DNA of 64,000 bases from JAHIKV01 sp963733145 (GCA_963733145.1 CAVTCJ010000011.1:124001-188000); one strand, 5' to 3'; counted from the stretch's first letter, positions 10,086 to 18,390 are shown. Translations and numbers: made by a program. Notes: a model not told the origin generated them from the letters alone.

Positions 10086-11123
10086 GCTGCGGTGCTGGCC
10101 CGGGGCGTGACGATCATCCGCAATGCGGCCATCGAGCCGGAAATCGCCGATCTGGCGAAATTCCTCACGGCGATGGGGGCAAGGATCGAGGGCGCCGGCA
10201 CTCCCACGCTGCGGATCGAGGGCGTCGAGCAGCTTGGCGGCGCAGCCCATCGCCTGATTCCCGATCGGATCGAAGCCGGCACGCTGCTCATCGCGGCGGC
10301 CGTCTCCGGCGGCTCGGCTACCGTCAGGGGCGTCGTGCCGGAACATCTCGATGCGGTGTTGCAAAAACTCCGCGAGGCGGGGGCTGAGATCAATGTTGGA
10401 GAAGACTGGGTCTCGATCGGTAAACCGCAAAGGGGACAGGTAAATGTTTTCGGGCAGGAGTCTATCGGTAAAACAAGTCCCCTCGCCGAAAAATGTACCA
10501 GTCCCCATCTCAACCCCCAAAGGGGACAGGTACATTATTCGGCACAAAATGTGGCACAGCCGCCCTCGGCTGTGAACGAATGCCCTAGACAGCCGGGGGC
10601 GGCTGTCCCACAAGGATCAATCGAACACCGATTGCGGGCCGTGGACATCGTCGCCCAACCCTACCCCGGCTTTCCCACCGATCTGCAGGCCCAATGGACG
10701 GCTCTGGCCGCGGTGTCCGAGGGGCGTTGCCGCGTCGAGGACCGCGTATTTCCCGGCCGCTTCATGCACGTCGCCGAACTGAACCGCTTGGGCGCCGACA
10801 TCACTTGCGCCGGCGGCGCGGCGACGATCGTCGGCGGCCGGCCACTCAGCGGCGCGGAGGTAACGGCCCACGACCTCCGCGCAGGCGCGGCGCTGCTGAT
10901 GGCCGGATTGGCGACGGAAGGCCGCACTACGATCGCCGGCATCCATCACATCGATCGCGGCTACCAGCGCTTAGACGACAAACTGCGGCAACTCGGCGCG
11001 CGGATCGAACGGGTGGAACGTCAGACCTTGAACAACTCGATTCCCAAGCCTGTCGCGGCCTCGTTCAGCGGGCCGTCGAGACTGGCCAGCGGACAGCCTT
11101 CCCGCATGGCAAGTTCCAAATAG
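10086..11123 (+). CDS. murA: UDP-N-acetylglucosamine 1-carboxyvinyltransferase, C-terminal part with repeat-encoded insert
   Basis: This continues MurA after the frameshift: VTIIRNAAIEPEIADLAKFL, the GVVPEHLDAVLQKLREAGAE segment, then AVDIVAQPYPGFPTDLQAQ and FPGRFMHVAELNRLGADI. Between WVSIG and LRAVDIVAQ there are about 65 residues with no family counterpart, encoded by PAL6 and PAL5 palindromes (10428-10615) that keep the frame. The family normally ends at about RIERV; here the frame continues ~35 residues to 11123, overlapping the convergent toxin gene by ~100 bases. After removing one base the whole gene is 519 codons against a usual ~420. Confidence 0.85.
   Translation, partial: AAVLARGVTIIRNAAIEPEIADLAKFLTAMGARIEGAGTPTLRIEGVEQLGGAAHRLIPDRIEAGTLLIAAAVSGGSATVRGVVPEHLDAVLQKLREAGAEINVGEDWVSIGKPQRGQVNVFGQESIGKTSPLAEKCTSPHLNPQRGQVHYSAQNVAQPPSAVNECPRQPGAAVPQGSIEHRLRAVDIVAQPYPGFPTDLQAQWTALAAVSEGRCRVEDRVFPGRFMHVAELNRLGADITCAGGAATIVGGRPLSGAEVTAHDLRAGAALLMAGLATEGRTTIAGIHHIDRGYQRLDDKLRQLGARIERVERQTLNNSIPKPVAASFSGPSRLASGQPSRMASSK
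10428..10615. repeat. composite PAL6 + PAL5 palindromes inside murA
   Basis: A PAL6 hairpin (GGGGACAGGTAAATG to GTACCAGTCCCC), a half PAL6 unit (GGGGACAGGTACATT), and a PAL5 unit (GGCACAGCCGCCCTCGG to CCGGGGGCGGCTGTCCC) lie side by side. They are translated as part of MurA. Confidence 0.85.
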
Positions 11124-11437
11124 GCGGCATCGTAAGCGGACAGTCTCCAAGCGCGGGCCAGCGCCAATGTGTCGTGAAAAGCTCTTTGAGCCGTATGTTC
11201 GTCCACGGTAATCGGGAGTCCGCTGAGAAATTCCAAAAACTCGGATATTCTGGCAAGAGTGACGCGTTTTCTCCGCTCGCAAACCACTAACGCATTGGCC
11301 ACTTCAAGCGACCAGTGGTTGGGAACGACGGCTTCCTCGGAATCCAAACACTTGAGCACAATGTCAGAGCGAGGATTGGATTCATCCTCCAGACACCACG
11401 GAATCGTCATCGAACAATCGAGTACAAACCGGCTCAT
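11021..11437 (-). CDS. vapC: PIN-domain toxin, VapC type
   Basis: A 138-residue PIN-domain ribonuclease. It starts MSRFVLDCSMTIPW with the first catalytic Asp, has LEVANAL with the conserved Glu, then SAYDAAYLELA and LASLDGPL with the later acidic residues, the usual four-acid order of VapC toxins. Its ATG overlaps the stop of the antitoxin gene (11434-11437), the standard arrangement for co-translation. The 3' end overlaps the extended murA frame on the other strand. Targets (tRNA or rRNA cleavage in known VapCs) cannot be inferred. Confidence 0.9.
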   Translation of the reverse strand: MSRFVLDCSMTIPWCLEDESNPRSDIVLKCLDSEEAVVPNHWSLEVANALVVCERRKRVTLARISEFLEFLSGLPITVDEHTAQRAFHDTLALARAWRLSAYDAAYLELAMREGCPLASLDGPLNEAATGLGIELFKV

Positions 11438-11685
11438 GGGCGCCCTTCGTCGATCATCTCCCGAATGGACAGGCCGTTCAGTCGCCAGCCCTTGCGGGAC
11501 TCAAGCATGGCTTGGATGGTCTTTTGAATCTCCGCTTTCGATTTTTTCGTGGTGGGAACGAGCTTTGCCACGGGCGTGCCGTGTCGGGTGATGGTAAACT
11601 CCTCGCCTTTAGCGACACGATCCAAAAGCGCGGGAAGGTGCGTTTTGGCCTGATATGCGCCTATGGTTTCGGTATGAGTTTCCAT
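11434..11685 (-). CDS. Phd/YefM-type antitoxin
   Basis: An 83-residue type II antitoxin. METHTETIGAYQAKTHLPAL and RVAKGEEFTITRHGTPVAKL are the signature of Phd/YefM DNA-binding N-terminal domains; the C-terminal part (GWRLNGLSIREMIDEGRP) would wrap around the toxin. It lies directly upstream of the PIN toxin with a 4-base overlap. Such antitoxins repress their own promoter, and a double palindrome sits 20 bases upstream. Confidence 0.9.
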   Translation of the reverse strand: METHTETIGAYQAKTHLPALLDRVAKGEEFTITRHGTPVAKLVPTTKKSKAEIQKTIQAMLESRKGWRLNGLSIREMIDEGRP

Positions 11686-11705
11686 GATCGCAACTCCTGG
11701 GCATT

Positions 11706-11728
11706 TAGACTGGTCTAAGACTAGTCTA
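11706..11728. promoter_or_regulatory. putative operator of the toxin/antitoxin pair
   Basis: Two adjoining palindromes, TAGACTGGTCTA and AGACTAGTCT, lie just upstream of the antitoxin start. Paired symmetric sites near the promoter are what a Phd-type repressor binds. The role is inferred from position and symmetry only. Confidence 0.5.
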
Positions 11729-11862
11729 TGTTCAATTCTTCAAATTGTCAAGCAAAAGTCATGGTGCTGTTGTGGCAGATGATTCTCATAACCCGGCGTG
11801 GACGCCGGGGCTAAACATGATGAACCGCACCCGGCACGAGTGCTGGAGCTAAACATCCTCCC

Positions 11863-12873
11863 TCATCCCTCATCCCGCGCCCCCTTGTACACCGGCTGCA
11901 TGAGAATGTTCTTCTTCGATGTGACCGGGCCGGATGACGTGTCCTCGCGCAAGATGCTGAACATCATCTGATACTTGGCGTCGATGTCGTCGGCGTAGTG
12001 GACCAACAGGGCCTCGGGCGTCATCGGCGGCTGGGGCGAGCCCCATTCCGGCAACCGCTGATGGGCGATAATCAGGTGTTCCAGCCGCAGCAACGTGTCG
12101 GGGTCGAGCCGGGCGTCGCTTCCCATCGCGGCGGCGGCCTCGCGGACCATGTCGCGACCGAGCAGGATGTGGCCGATCAGCGCACCCGCGGCGGTCCGCT
12201 CCGCGCCCTCGGGCCGTTGAGAAAGTTCGCGGAGCTTGCCGACATCGTGCAAAATCCCCCCCCCCACGACCAGCCCCTTGTCCAAAGGCGGCTTCATCTC
12301 GGGATAATACTCGGCGTACTTATCGGCCAGAAAAACACACGTCCGGGCGACGCTCAACGAATGTTCCAACAGCCCACCGGCGTAGGCGTGATGGTTTCGC
12401 CGCGCGGCCGGATGGCCGAGCAACTGCGCGCGGTTCGATTGCAGCAGCGATTCGACCAGCCGCAGCAGCGCGGCGTTCTCGATGTGCTGCCGGGCCAGCG
12501 CCAACAGGTCGTCGAACATGTCTTGCGGATCGAACCGCGTTCTGGGCAGGCAGAGGGCCGGATCGAATCCGTCGGCCGCGTCGGCTTCGACGACCTCGCG
12601 GATCTTGCGGATTTCCAATTGCGGCCCAAAGCTGGTCTCCTGGTAGACCGCGCGGACCTTGTAAAACGCGCCCGGGCTCCAGTGGTCGCGGCAGTCGATG
12701 GCCCAGGGCGAATCGCCCCAGACGGGGAAAGTCACCTGGCGGCCGCCGTCGCGGAAACCGACGCGGAAGTAGGGCTTGCCCGTCTTCGTCTTCAACTCCT
12801 CCTTGTCCGTCATCAAGAGGAACAGGTCGGCCTGTTGGCCGTGCGACAAGTCGGCGAGTGTTGTGCTGGGCAT
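11863..12873 (-). CDS. HD-domain/OB-fold 3'-5' exoribonuclease, YhaM-like
   Basis: A 336-residue protein with an N-terminal OB-fold (LSHGQQADLFLLMTDKEEL, then TKTGKPYFRVGFRDGG) and a C-terminal HD phosphohydrolase domain (GGLLEHSLSV and GGILHDVGKLREL with the metal-binding His-Asp pair, later LIIAHQRLPEW). This domain order is that of YhaM/Cbf1 3'-5' exoribonucleases. The start at 12873 gives the expected N-terminus; the frame stays open upstream only through repeats. The C-terminus (VTSKKNILMQPVYKGARDEG) is basic. No operon partner. Confidence 0.88.
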   Translation of the reverse strand: MPSTTLADLSHGQQADLFLLMTDKEELKTKTGKPYFRVGFRDGGRQVTFPVWGDSPWAIDCRDHWSPGAFYKVRAVYQETSFGPQLEIRKIREVVEADAADGFDPALCLPRTRFDPQDMFDDLLALARQHIENAALLRLVESLLQSNRAQLLGHPAARRNHHAYAGGLLEHSLSVARTCVFLADKYAEYYPEMKPPLDKGLVVGGGILHDVGKLRELSQRPEGAERTAAGALIGHILLGRDMVREAAAAMGSDARLDPDTLLRLEHLIIAHQRLPEWGSPQPPMTPEALLVHYADDIDAKYQMMFSILREDTSSGPVTSKKNILMQPVYKGARDEG

Positions 12874-12940
12874 GGGAAAGCGGGATTCGGGGTTCGGGAT
12901 TCGGGATACGTGGATTGTATCGAACCTGGGGCGTTCTGAG

Positions 12941-13160
12941 GAGTAGCCGCAACCGTTCAGGGGTAGGCTGGGGACTGGTCCATTTTTCGGCGAGTAAACG
13001 TGTTTTACGAGACAAATGTCGGCCGAAAACATGGACCTGTCCCCTTCCCGCGGCGCAAGGGGGACAGTCCCATTTTCGTGGCGATGAAGCGCTTTTCTCT
13101 GGCAACGACCCTCGCGCCACGAAAATTGGGACAGTCCCCCGTGAACGCTTACGAGTAGCC
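12941..13160. repeat. composite PAL6 element with outer inverted ends
   Basis: Two long hairpins in series: GGGGACTGGTCCATTTTTCG to ACATGGACCTGTCCCC, and GGGGGACAGTCCCATTTTCG to GAAAATTGGGACAGTCCCCC. The outer ends read CAACCGTTCAGGGG and CGTGAACGCTTACG, i.e. inverted copies. A second element with the hairpins in opposite order lies at 48283-48484. The gap 12874-13284 also holds direct repeats of GGGATTCGG at 12880-12906 and no gene. Confidence 0.8.
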
Positions 13161-13284
13161 TGGCAAGCTGTGTGGGCGGCGGCAAATCCGTTGGAGTTTG
13201 CCCAGACTGACATCCGAAATCAGCAGTAGAGGGTGCGAAACCGCAAGCGGATTTGCGAGTACAGTAAGATATACGGAGCGACTG

Positions 13285-14225
13285 ATGTCCCCTGCCCGAC
13301 GCCGATTGCTGCAACGCCGCGCGCCGGACGCAAACCGGTCGGCGAAGAGTTGGCTCGAAGGTTTTGTGGTCTATGCGGCGGGCGAATGTCATCTGGCCGA
13401 GAACACCGTGGCCGCCTATCGCCGCGACCTGAAGCGGTTCGTCCTGTGGCTCGACGGGCGAAGCGTCCCGGCGCTGACGATCCGCGAGTTGGCCGATTAC
13501 GTGGGCTGGCTTGACGCCCGCAAGCTGGCGGCCGCCTCGATCGCCCGGCACATCGTCTCGGTGAAGGTGTTTTTCCGCTATTTGCAACTCGAGGGCGTGC
13601 TCCGCGACAATCTGGCGGAACTACTCGGCAGCCGCAAGCTCTGGGAGCGCGTGCCGAAGGTGCTCAGCATCGAGCAGATCGAAGGGCTGTTCTCCGCCCC
13701 GGTCCGCAGCGATCCCTGGTGGCGGCGCGACCGGGCCTTGCTGGAACTGCTCTACGCCACCGGATGCCGGGCGTCGGAGATTACCAACCTGAAACTCTGC
13801 GACCTGCACCTCGACGAAAGCTACTGCATCTGCCGCGGCAAAGGGGACAAGGAACGGATGGTCCCATTGAACGCCCGGGCGATCGAGGCGTTCCGCGCGT
13901 ATCTGGAAGCGGAGCGGCCGAAACTGGCCGCCCGGCGCCAGTTCCGCCCGACTGGGCGCTGTTGTCGAGCCGGGGAAATCGGCTCCGCCGCGAACGGATT
14001 TGGGAACTGCTGAAGGAATACGCCCGCCGCGTCGGGGCGCCGCCGGAAGTCAGTCCGCACACTTTGCGGCACAGCTTCGCCACGCATCTCTTGGCCGGCG
14101 GGGCCGATCTGCGCCAGGTGCAGGAGATGCTCGGCCACGCCAGCATCGCCACCACGCAAATCTACACCCACGTGGACCTGACGCGATTGAAAGCGGTGCA
14201 TCGGCAGTTTCATCCGCGGGCGTGA
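13285..14225 (+). CDS. xerD: tyrosine recombinase XerC/XerD (frameshifted)
   Basis: A site-specific recombinase of the chromosome-dimer-resolution type. The N-terminal SAM-like core-binding domain has ENTVAAYRRDLKRFVLWL; the catalytic domain shows LLYATGCRASEITNL (first Arg), GKGDKERMVP (Lys), SPHTLRHSFATHLL (His-x-x-Arg) and MLGHASIATTQIYTHV (His and nucleophile Tyr). At about 13930-13950 the frame shifts (one base missing), between LAARR and PPDWALLSSRGNRL; beyond it the motifs are intact to 14225. Restored length is about 313 residues, normal for the family. XerC and XerD cannot be told apart here. Confidence 0.88.
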
Positions 14226-14268
14226 TGAAACGAAGCGCTGGTTAATTGTCAATTGTAATGCCGCTTCT

Positions 14269-14334
14269 GTTTAGCGGCCGTCGGTACGACGGCCCTGGCT
14301 CCGATGCAAGCCGCCGTGCCGGCGGCAGCTAAAC
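14269..14334. repeat. PAL4 palindrome
   Basis: GTTTAGCGGCCGTCGG to CCGGCGGCAGCTAAAC, an inverted repeat with inner palindromes. Related units: 26051-26116, 32761-32826, 36523-36570, 48206-48271, and half units at about 20309-20341 and 35368-35396. Confidence 0.85.
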
Positions 14335-14355
14335 AACGCGGCATTACGTTCACCC

Positions 14356-15438
14356 TCAATCAATGGTCCCGAAGGCGTCGCGCTGCTCTTGCCGCTGATA
14401 TTCCATCAGGGCGTCGACCACCGGGGTGAGATTTCCCGCAATGATGCCGTCGAGCTTGTAGAGCGTCAGGTTGATGCGATGGTCGGTCAGGCGGTTTTGC
14501 GGGAAGTTGTAGGTGCGGATCCGCTGGCTGCGGTCGCCCGAGCCGATCTTCGACTTTCGCTCGTCGGAACGCTTTTTATGCTCTGCCTCGCGCTTGGCCT
14601 CGTAGAGCCGGGTTTTCAGCACCCGAAGGGCCTTGGCCAGGTTCTTGTGCTGGCTCTTTTCGTCCTGGCAGGAGACGACGATGCCGGTCTCGTAGTGGGT
14701 CAGCCGGATGGCCGAGGCGGTCTTGTTGACGTGCTGGCCGCCGGGCCCGCTGGCGTGGAAGATGTCCTTGCGGTAGTCGTCCGGTTTGAGGTCGATCTCG
14801 ACGTCCTCCGGCTCGGCCATCACGGCCACGGTGGCGGCGGAGGTGTGGACGCGGCCCTGGGCCTCGGTCTCGGGGACGCGCTGGACGCGATGCCCGCCGC
14901 TCTCGAATTGCAGCTTGCGATAGGCGTCCTCGCCCTCGACGCCGAGGATGATCTCCTTGAACCCGCCCAATTCGGTCGGCGAGTGATCGAGCACCTCGAC
15001 CTTCCAGCGGTTGTCCTCGGCGTAGTGCTTATACATCTCATAGAGGTCGCGGGCGAACAGGGCCGCCTCCTCGCCGCCGGTGCCGGCGCGGATTTCGAGA
15101 ATGCAGCTTGAACGCGTGGCGTCGTCGCCGCCGATGGTCATGTCCAGCAGGTAGTTCCACAGCTCTTCGCGCTCGGCCTTCAGTTCGGGCAACTCGGCCT
15201 CGGCCAACTCGCGCATGTCCGGATCGTCCCCTTCAACCATCTCCATCGCTTCGCGGACCTGGGCGTTGAGTTCCTTGAAGCGGCGATACTTGGTGGCCAG
15301 CTTGGCCAGCGAGCCGCGTTCGCGGGCGACGGCCGTCAGCCGCGCCGGATTGTTCAAGACCTCGGGATCGACAAGCTGCCGCTCAAGTTCCTCAAACCGG
15401 GCCAGTTTTACGTCGAGCGGATTGGACATGGCGGCCAT
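14356..15438 (-). CDS. prfA: peptide chain release factor 1
   Basis: A 360-residue class I release factor that reads UAA/UAG and triggers peptide release. The catalytic motif is in HASGPGGQHVNKTASAIRLTH, and the RF1-type segment GSGDRSQRIRTYNFPQNR is followed by TDHRINLTLYKLD. The N-terminal helical domain and EIRAGTGGEEAALFARDL are present. Starts at 15438 or 15429 are both ATG in frame; I give the longer. rpmE is 154 bases upstream on the same strand, a common pairing (rpmE-prfA). Confidence 0.96.
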   Translation of the reverse strand: MAAMSNPLDVKLARFEELERQLVDPEVLNNPARLTAVARERGSLAKLATKYRRFKELNAQVREAMEMVEGDDPDMRELAEAELPELKAEREELWNYLLDMTIGGDDATRSSCILEIRAGTGGEEAALFARDLYEMYKHYAEDNRWKVEVLDHSPTELGGFKEIILGVEGEDAYRKLQFESGGHRVQRVPETEAQGRVHTSAATVAVMAEPEDVEIDLKPDDYRKDIFHASGPGGQHVNKTASAIRLTHYETGIVVSCQDEKSQHKNLAKALRVLKTRLYEAKREAEHKKRSDERKSKIGSGDRSQRIRTYNFPQNRLTDHRINLTLYKLDGIIAGNLTPVVDALMEYQRQEQRDAFGTID

Positions 15439-15511
15439 CCTGATATGAAGCGTAATTCACCTTATGTAGCGCGGCGCATCGGCAAACACTACAAGCCGTA
15501 GTGGAAAAGCC

Positions 15512-15580
15512 GTTTGTAGTTCCGCCTTCGGGCGGCCGTTCGTACACGATCGCTTGCCGCATGAAGGCGGAACTACGAAC
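15512..15580. repeat. inverted repeat between rpmE and prfA
   Basis: GTTTGTAGTTCCGCCTTC and GAAGGCGGAACTACGAAC form the arms, about 33 bp apart. Confidence 0.75.
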
Positions 15581-15592
15581 GTAGGAGGCCCG

Positions 15593-15868
15593 CTATTGTC
15601 CCGCCGCCGCTGTTTCGGCCGCTTCGGCCGCGGCGGGCTTCTTCTTGCCGCGATTCAAGCTGGTGTAGCCGGTCGAGGCGAACTTCTTCTGGAACTTCTC
15701 GATCCGGCCGGCCGTATCGATGTACTTCAACTTGCCCGTGTAAAACGGATGGCAGGCGTTGCAGATATCCACTTTCAACTCGGGCTGTGTGCTGCGGGTA
15801 GTGAACGCGTTGCCGCAACCGCAAGTGACCTTCGTTACGACGTACTTCGGATGAATTTTATCCTTCAT
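15593..15868 (-). CDS. rpmE: 50S ribosomal protein L31
   Basis: A 91-residue bL31. MKDKIHPKYVVTKVTCGCGN and ICNACHPFYTGKLKYIDTAG are diagnostic; the Cys residues of CGC and CNAC make this the zinc-binding (C+) form. The C-terminal 20 residues (GKKKPAAAEAAETAAAGQ) form an Ala/Lys-rich tail longer than in most bacteria. It precedes prfA. Confidence 0.96.
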   Translation of the reverse strand: MKDKIHPKYVVTKVTCGCGNAFTTRSTQPELKVDICNACHPFYTGKLKYIDTAGRIEKFQKKFASTGYTSLNRGKKKPAAAEAAETAAAGQ

Positions 15869-16018
15869 GGCTTTGATCTCTCGGTTCGACTCTCAATCGC
15901 AAAGAAAACTGTTTAGATTGCCTTATTTCCCCGGCGAAACTGGTTAAACTTATAAGTCTACCAGCGGCAAGCTGCTTGAACAAGGGGCGTTTCATTAGTT
16001 TAGTTGCGAATGGTGAAA

Positions 16019-16146
16019 TCCGCACTTTGTATGGTGTGGATTGTTGCTATAGCCCGAAGGGCTTGTGATATGATAGCCCAGGGTAGCCGCTGCGCGAAAA
16101 CCCCGGGCTTTCTTATGAAAAGCCCTTCGGGCTAACAAAGTGCGGA
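16019..16146. mobile_element. 128-bp MITE-like inverted repeat
   Basis: Perfect 12-bp ends TCCGCACTTTGT (16019-16030) and ACAAAGTGCGGA (16135-16146) enclose a second palindrome pair, AGCCCGAAGGGCTT and AAGCCCTTCGGGCT. No target duplication is obvious. The surrounding gap 15869-16165 holds nothing else. A related AAGCCCTTCGGGCT stretch is at about 49305-49320. Confidence 0.65.
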
Positions 16147-16165
16147 ATGCACCCGCCGTCCGAAC

Positions 16166-17293
16166 TCAACTCGCCCCCCATCCGGCTAGTTTTTGCAGCC
16201 TGAACTCGTCGAAGCGATCGGCCTCGATCGCCCGGCGGGCGTCGGACAACAGTCGCTGATAATAGGTCAAATTGTGGATCGAGAGCAGGATCGGGCCAAG
16301 CATTTCCCGGGCCATGAACAGATGGCGGATGTATCCCCGGCTGCAACGGCAGGCCGCGCAGGGGCACCCCGCCTCCAGCGGCCGCGCGTCCCGCTCAAAC
16401 TTCACGTTCCGCAAACGCAGCGTGCCGGCGTCGGTGAACGCCATCGCATTGCGGCCGTTGCGGGTGGGCATGACGCAGTCGAACAGATCGATCCCCCGGC
16501 GGATCGACTCGAGCAGGTCCTCCGGCCGGCCCACCCCCATCAGGTATCGAGGCCTATCCGTGGGCAGTTCGGGCACGGTCGCCTCGAGCGCCCGCAGCAT
16601 TTCGGCCTGCGGCTCGCCGACGCTCAGTCCGCCGACGGCGTAGCCGGCGAAATCCATTTCCCGCAACCGCCGGGCGCAATCGGCGCGGAGCGCGGGGTCC
16701 AGCCCGCCTTGGACGATAGCGAACTGCACCTGGTCGGCCCGCACGGCGGCGTCGCGGCAGCGCCGGGCCCAGCGGACGGTTCGCTCAACGGCGTCGCGGA
16801 CGACTTCCGGCTCGTTGGGCAGGCCGACGACGTGATCGAGCACCATCGCCACGTCGCTGCCGAGGGCGTCCTGGATGGCGATGGCCCGCTCGGGCGAAAG
16901 GGCCACCAATCGGCCGTCGATGTGCGAGCGGAACACGGCCTCTTCCTCGGTGATCTTGATGAGATGGGCGAGGCTGTAGAGTTGGAATCCGCCGCTGTCG
17001 GTCAGGATCGGCCCCGTCCAGCCCATGAAGCGATGCAGCCCGCCCAATGCGGCGACGGTCTGCTCGCCGGGCCGCAGAGAGAGATGATAGGTGTTGCCGA
17101 GGATCATTTCCGCGCCGGTGGCGCGGAGTTGCTCGATCTCCAGGCCCTTGACCGTGGCCTGGGTGCCGACCGGCATGAAGGCGGGCATTTGCACCGCGCC
17201 GTGCGGCGTCGAGAAGACCGACCGCCGCGCGGCGCAACCGGCGTCGACGTGCAAGAGGCGGAAGGATGCGGCCGAGTTCGCAGGGAGTGGCAT
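16166..17293 (-). CDS. tgt: queuine tRNA-ribosyltransferase
   Basis: A 375-residue tRNA-guanine transglycosylase that swaps G34 for preQ1 in GUN anticodons. Motifs: QMPAFMPVGTQATVKGL, LGNTYHLSLRPG, LTDSGGFQLYSL with the base-binding Asp, GGLSVGEPQ, the nucleophile in FDCVMPTRNGRN, and the zinc site CPCAACRCSRGYIRHL. One deviation is MVLDHV where the family usually has a Cys-containing MxFDEC. The downstream neighbour on the same strand side is non-coding; upstream lies a small zinc-ribbon gene. Confidence 0.95.
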   Translation of the reverse strand: MPLPANSAASFRLLHVDAGCAARRSVFSTPHGAVQMPAFMPVGTQATVKGLEIEQLRATGAEMILGNTYHLSLRPGEQTVAALGGLHRFMGWTGPILTDSGGFQLYSLAHLIKITEEEAVFRSHIDGRLVALSPERAIAIQDALGSDVAMVLDHVVGLPNEPEVVRDAVERTVRWARRCRDAAVRADQVQFAIVQGGLDPALRADCARRLREMDFAGYAVGGLSVGEPQAEMLRALEATVPELPTDRPRYLMGVGRPEDLLESIRRGIDLFDCVMPTRNGRNAMAFTDAGTLRLRNVKFERDARPLEAGCPCAACRCSRGYIRHLFMAREMLGPILLSIHNLTYYQRLLSDARRAIEADRFDEFRLQKLAGWGAS

Positions 17294-17299
17294 TGCACT

Positions 17300-17512
17300 T
17301 CAAGTCGCGACGGATTTCTCATAAGCCGGCGAGTTGGCCTCGATGGCCCGCATGGCTTCGGGATCATATACGCGCTCTTTACAGTCGGGACATTCGTAGA
17401 ATTCGAGGTTTTCGACGGTGTAACTTCGGCCCCGATATTCTCCCGACCACTTCCGCCGCACCCGCTTGATCTTCGCGCTGCCACAGGACGGACATATTGT
17501 GATCTTGTTCAT
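17300..17512 (-). CDS. YgiT-type zinc-ribbon protein (putative antitoxin)
   Basis: A 70-residue protein with two CxxC knuckles (ICPSCGSA and ECPDCKERV), the YgiT/MqsA N-terminal zinc finger, followed by YDPEAMRAIEANSPAYE. It lies 9 bases downstream of a DUF4258-type gene, and this order is known for type II toxin/antitoxin-like pairs in which the YgiT-finger protein is the antitoxin. The helix-turn-helix half of MqsA is missing. Confidence 0.8.
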   Translation of the reverse strand: MNKITICPSCGSAKIKRVRRKWSGEYRGRSYTVENLEFYECPDCKERVYDPEAMRAIEANSPAYEKSVAT

Positions 17513-17521
17513 AACAGCAGC

Positions 17522-17833
17522 CTAGAATGCCTTTTTCGACGATATTAGAAAATAGTACGTGTCTTGCCCAGCACTGGAAACGAGTTTCCCTTTGCTGTAG
17601 ATGGCCAAACCGTTCAAGTTCGTGCTTTGAAGGATGTGGAGCATCTCCCGGCGATGACCTTGCTTTGGGCTGATTGATCGGACCGTCTTGAATATCGCCA
17701 CGGCATTGATTATTGACTCGGCTACGTCCAACTCTGTGATCTGGTCGGCCTCCATTTCGATTTGAGCTTTTTCACTGAACGCGTAATCACCAGACAGAAT
17801 CGCGCGCTTGATTCGCTTAAGTGTATCCGTCAT
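17522..17833 (-). CDS. DUF4258-like protein (putative toxin)
   Basis: A 103-residue protein: a helical N-terminus (DTLKRIKRAILSGDYAFSEK with AQIEMEADQ), then a compact beta region with SPKQGHRREMLHILQ and GLAIYSKGKLVSS. This fits DUF4258/MqsR-like RelE-fold proteins, where the segment around EKAQ(I/M) and the last strands are conserved. The gene directly precedes the YgiT-finger gene. Toxicity is an inference from the pairing. Confidence 0.72.
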   Translation of the reverse strand: MTDTLKRIKRAILSGDYAFSEKAQIEMEADQITELDVAESIINAVAIFKTVRSISPKQGHRREMLHILQSTNLNGLAIYSKGKLVSSAGQDTYYFLISSKKAF

Positions 17834-18021
17834 CGCCCCCCTTTATTACAGTATATTCAGGTTAGACGCAGAGGGAAAGTCAACTCGAACACGGTTGGTT
17901 GAGGGGGGGGCCCGTCAATGGTGGACCGTGCAACAGGGGATGGGTCTATTTTCAGTCGGGAAGCCGGGTATGGCAAGGAGCCTCCGCCCCAAAAATACGA
18001 CTCTGTCCCCTATACTCAGTC

Positions 18022-18174
18022 TCAAGCGGCTTTCGAGGGCGTCTCGCGATAAGCCTGGCACTCGGCCAGGGTTTTTTCGACCCGCTGGTCCAACTCCTTG
18101 AGTTGAACGATCAACTCTTCGTGCCTGGCCTCCAAGTCTGTCAGCAGGTCAAGTTGCGAGTCTGGGGTGTCCAT
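18022..18174 (-). CDS. small coiled-coil protein of unknown function
   Basis: A 50-residue protein starting MDTPDSQLDLLTDLEARHEE; nearly the whole length is an amphipathic helix with heptad-like leucines (LIVQLKELDQRVEKTLAECQ). Short proteins of this shape recur in planctomycetes, but I know no function. The frame is open upstream through a PAL1 repeat, so the ATG at 18174 is the natural start. Confidence 0.55.
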   Translation of the reverse strand: MDTPDSQLDLLTDLEARHEELIVQLKELDQRVEKTLAECQAYRETPSKAA

Positions 18175-18220
18175 CGGGCGGGATCTCGGGGTGAATAAGA
18201 TGCTGTCGCGGAACGCGTCC

Positions 18221-18302
18221 GTAGGGTGGGACCAGCGAAGCGCAGTCCCACCAAAAAGCGGGAATACCGTGGTGGGACTGCGCTTCGCTGGTCCCACCCT
18301 AC
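18221..18302. repeat. PAL1 palindrome
   Basis: GTAGGGTGGGACCAGCGAAG to CTTCGCTGGTCCCACCCTAC: a clean 82-bp inverted repeat. Confidence 0.85.
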
Positions 18303-18324
18303 TGCCTCAAACGGGCTGAACTGA

Positions 18325-18390
18325 CGGGTGCCACGGTTGGCTTGTCCAACCGTGCTTCCCGCACTGCTGGACAACCCAGCAGTGGCACCC
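18325..18390. repeat. PAL3 palindrome, diverged arms
   Basis: GGGTGCCACGGTTGGC and CAGCAGTGGCACCC end a unit with two inner hairpins (GGTTGGCTTGTCCAACC; CTGCTGGACAACCCAGCAG). The gap 18175-18786 otherwise holds no gene; the last ~120 bases before rpsU are less GC-rich and presumably carry its promoter. Confidence 0.75.

Noticed and set aside
9563..11123. Programmed ribosomal frameshifting in murA and gdhA
   Set aside because: No slippery heptamer or shared stimulator is visible, and shifts occur in unrelated genes at varied positions; sequence errors or decay explain them better.
16193..17548. 451-residue plus-strand reading opposite tgt
   Set aside because: Shadow of tgt, which has complete family motifs on the minus strand.
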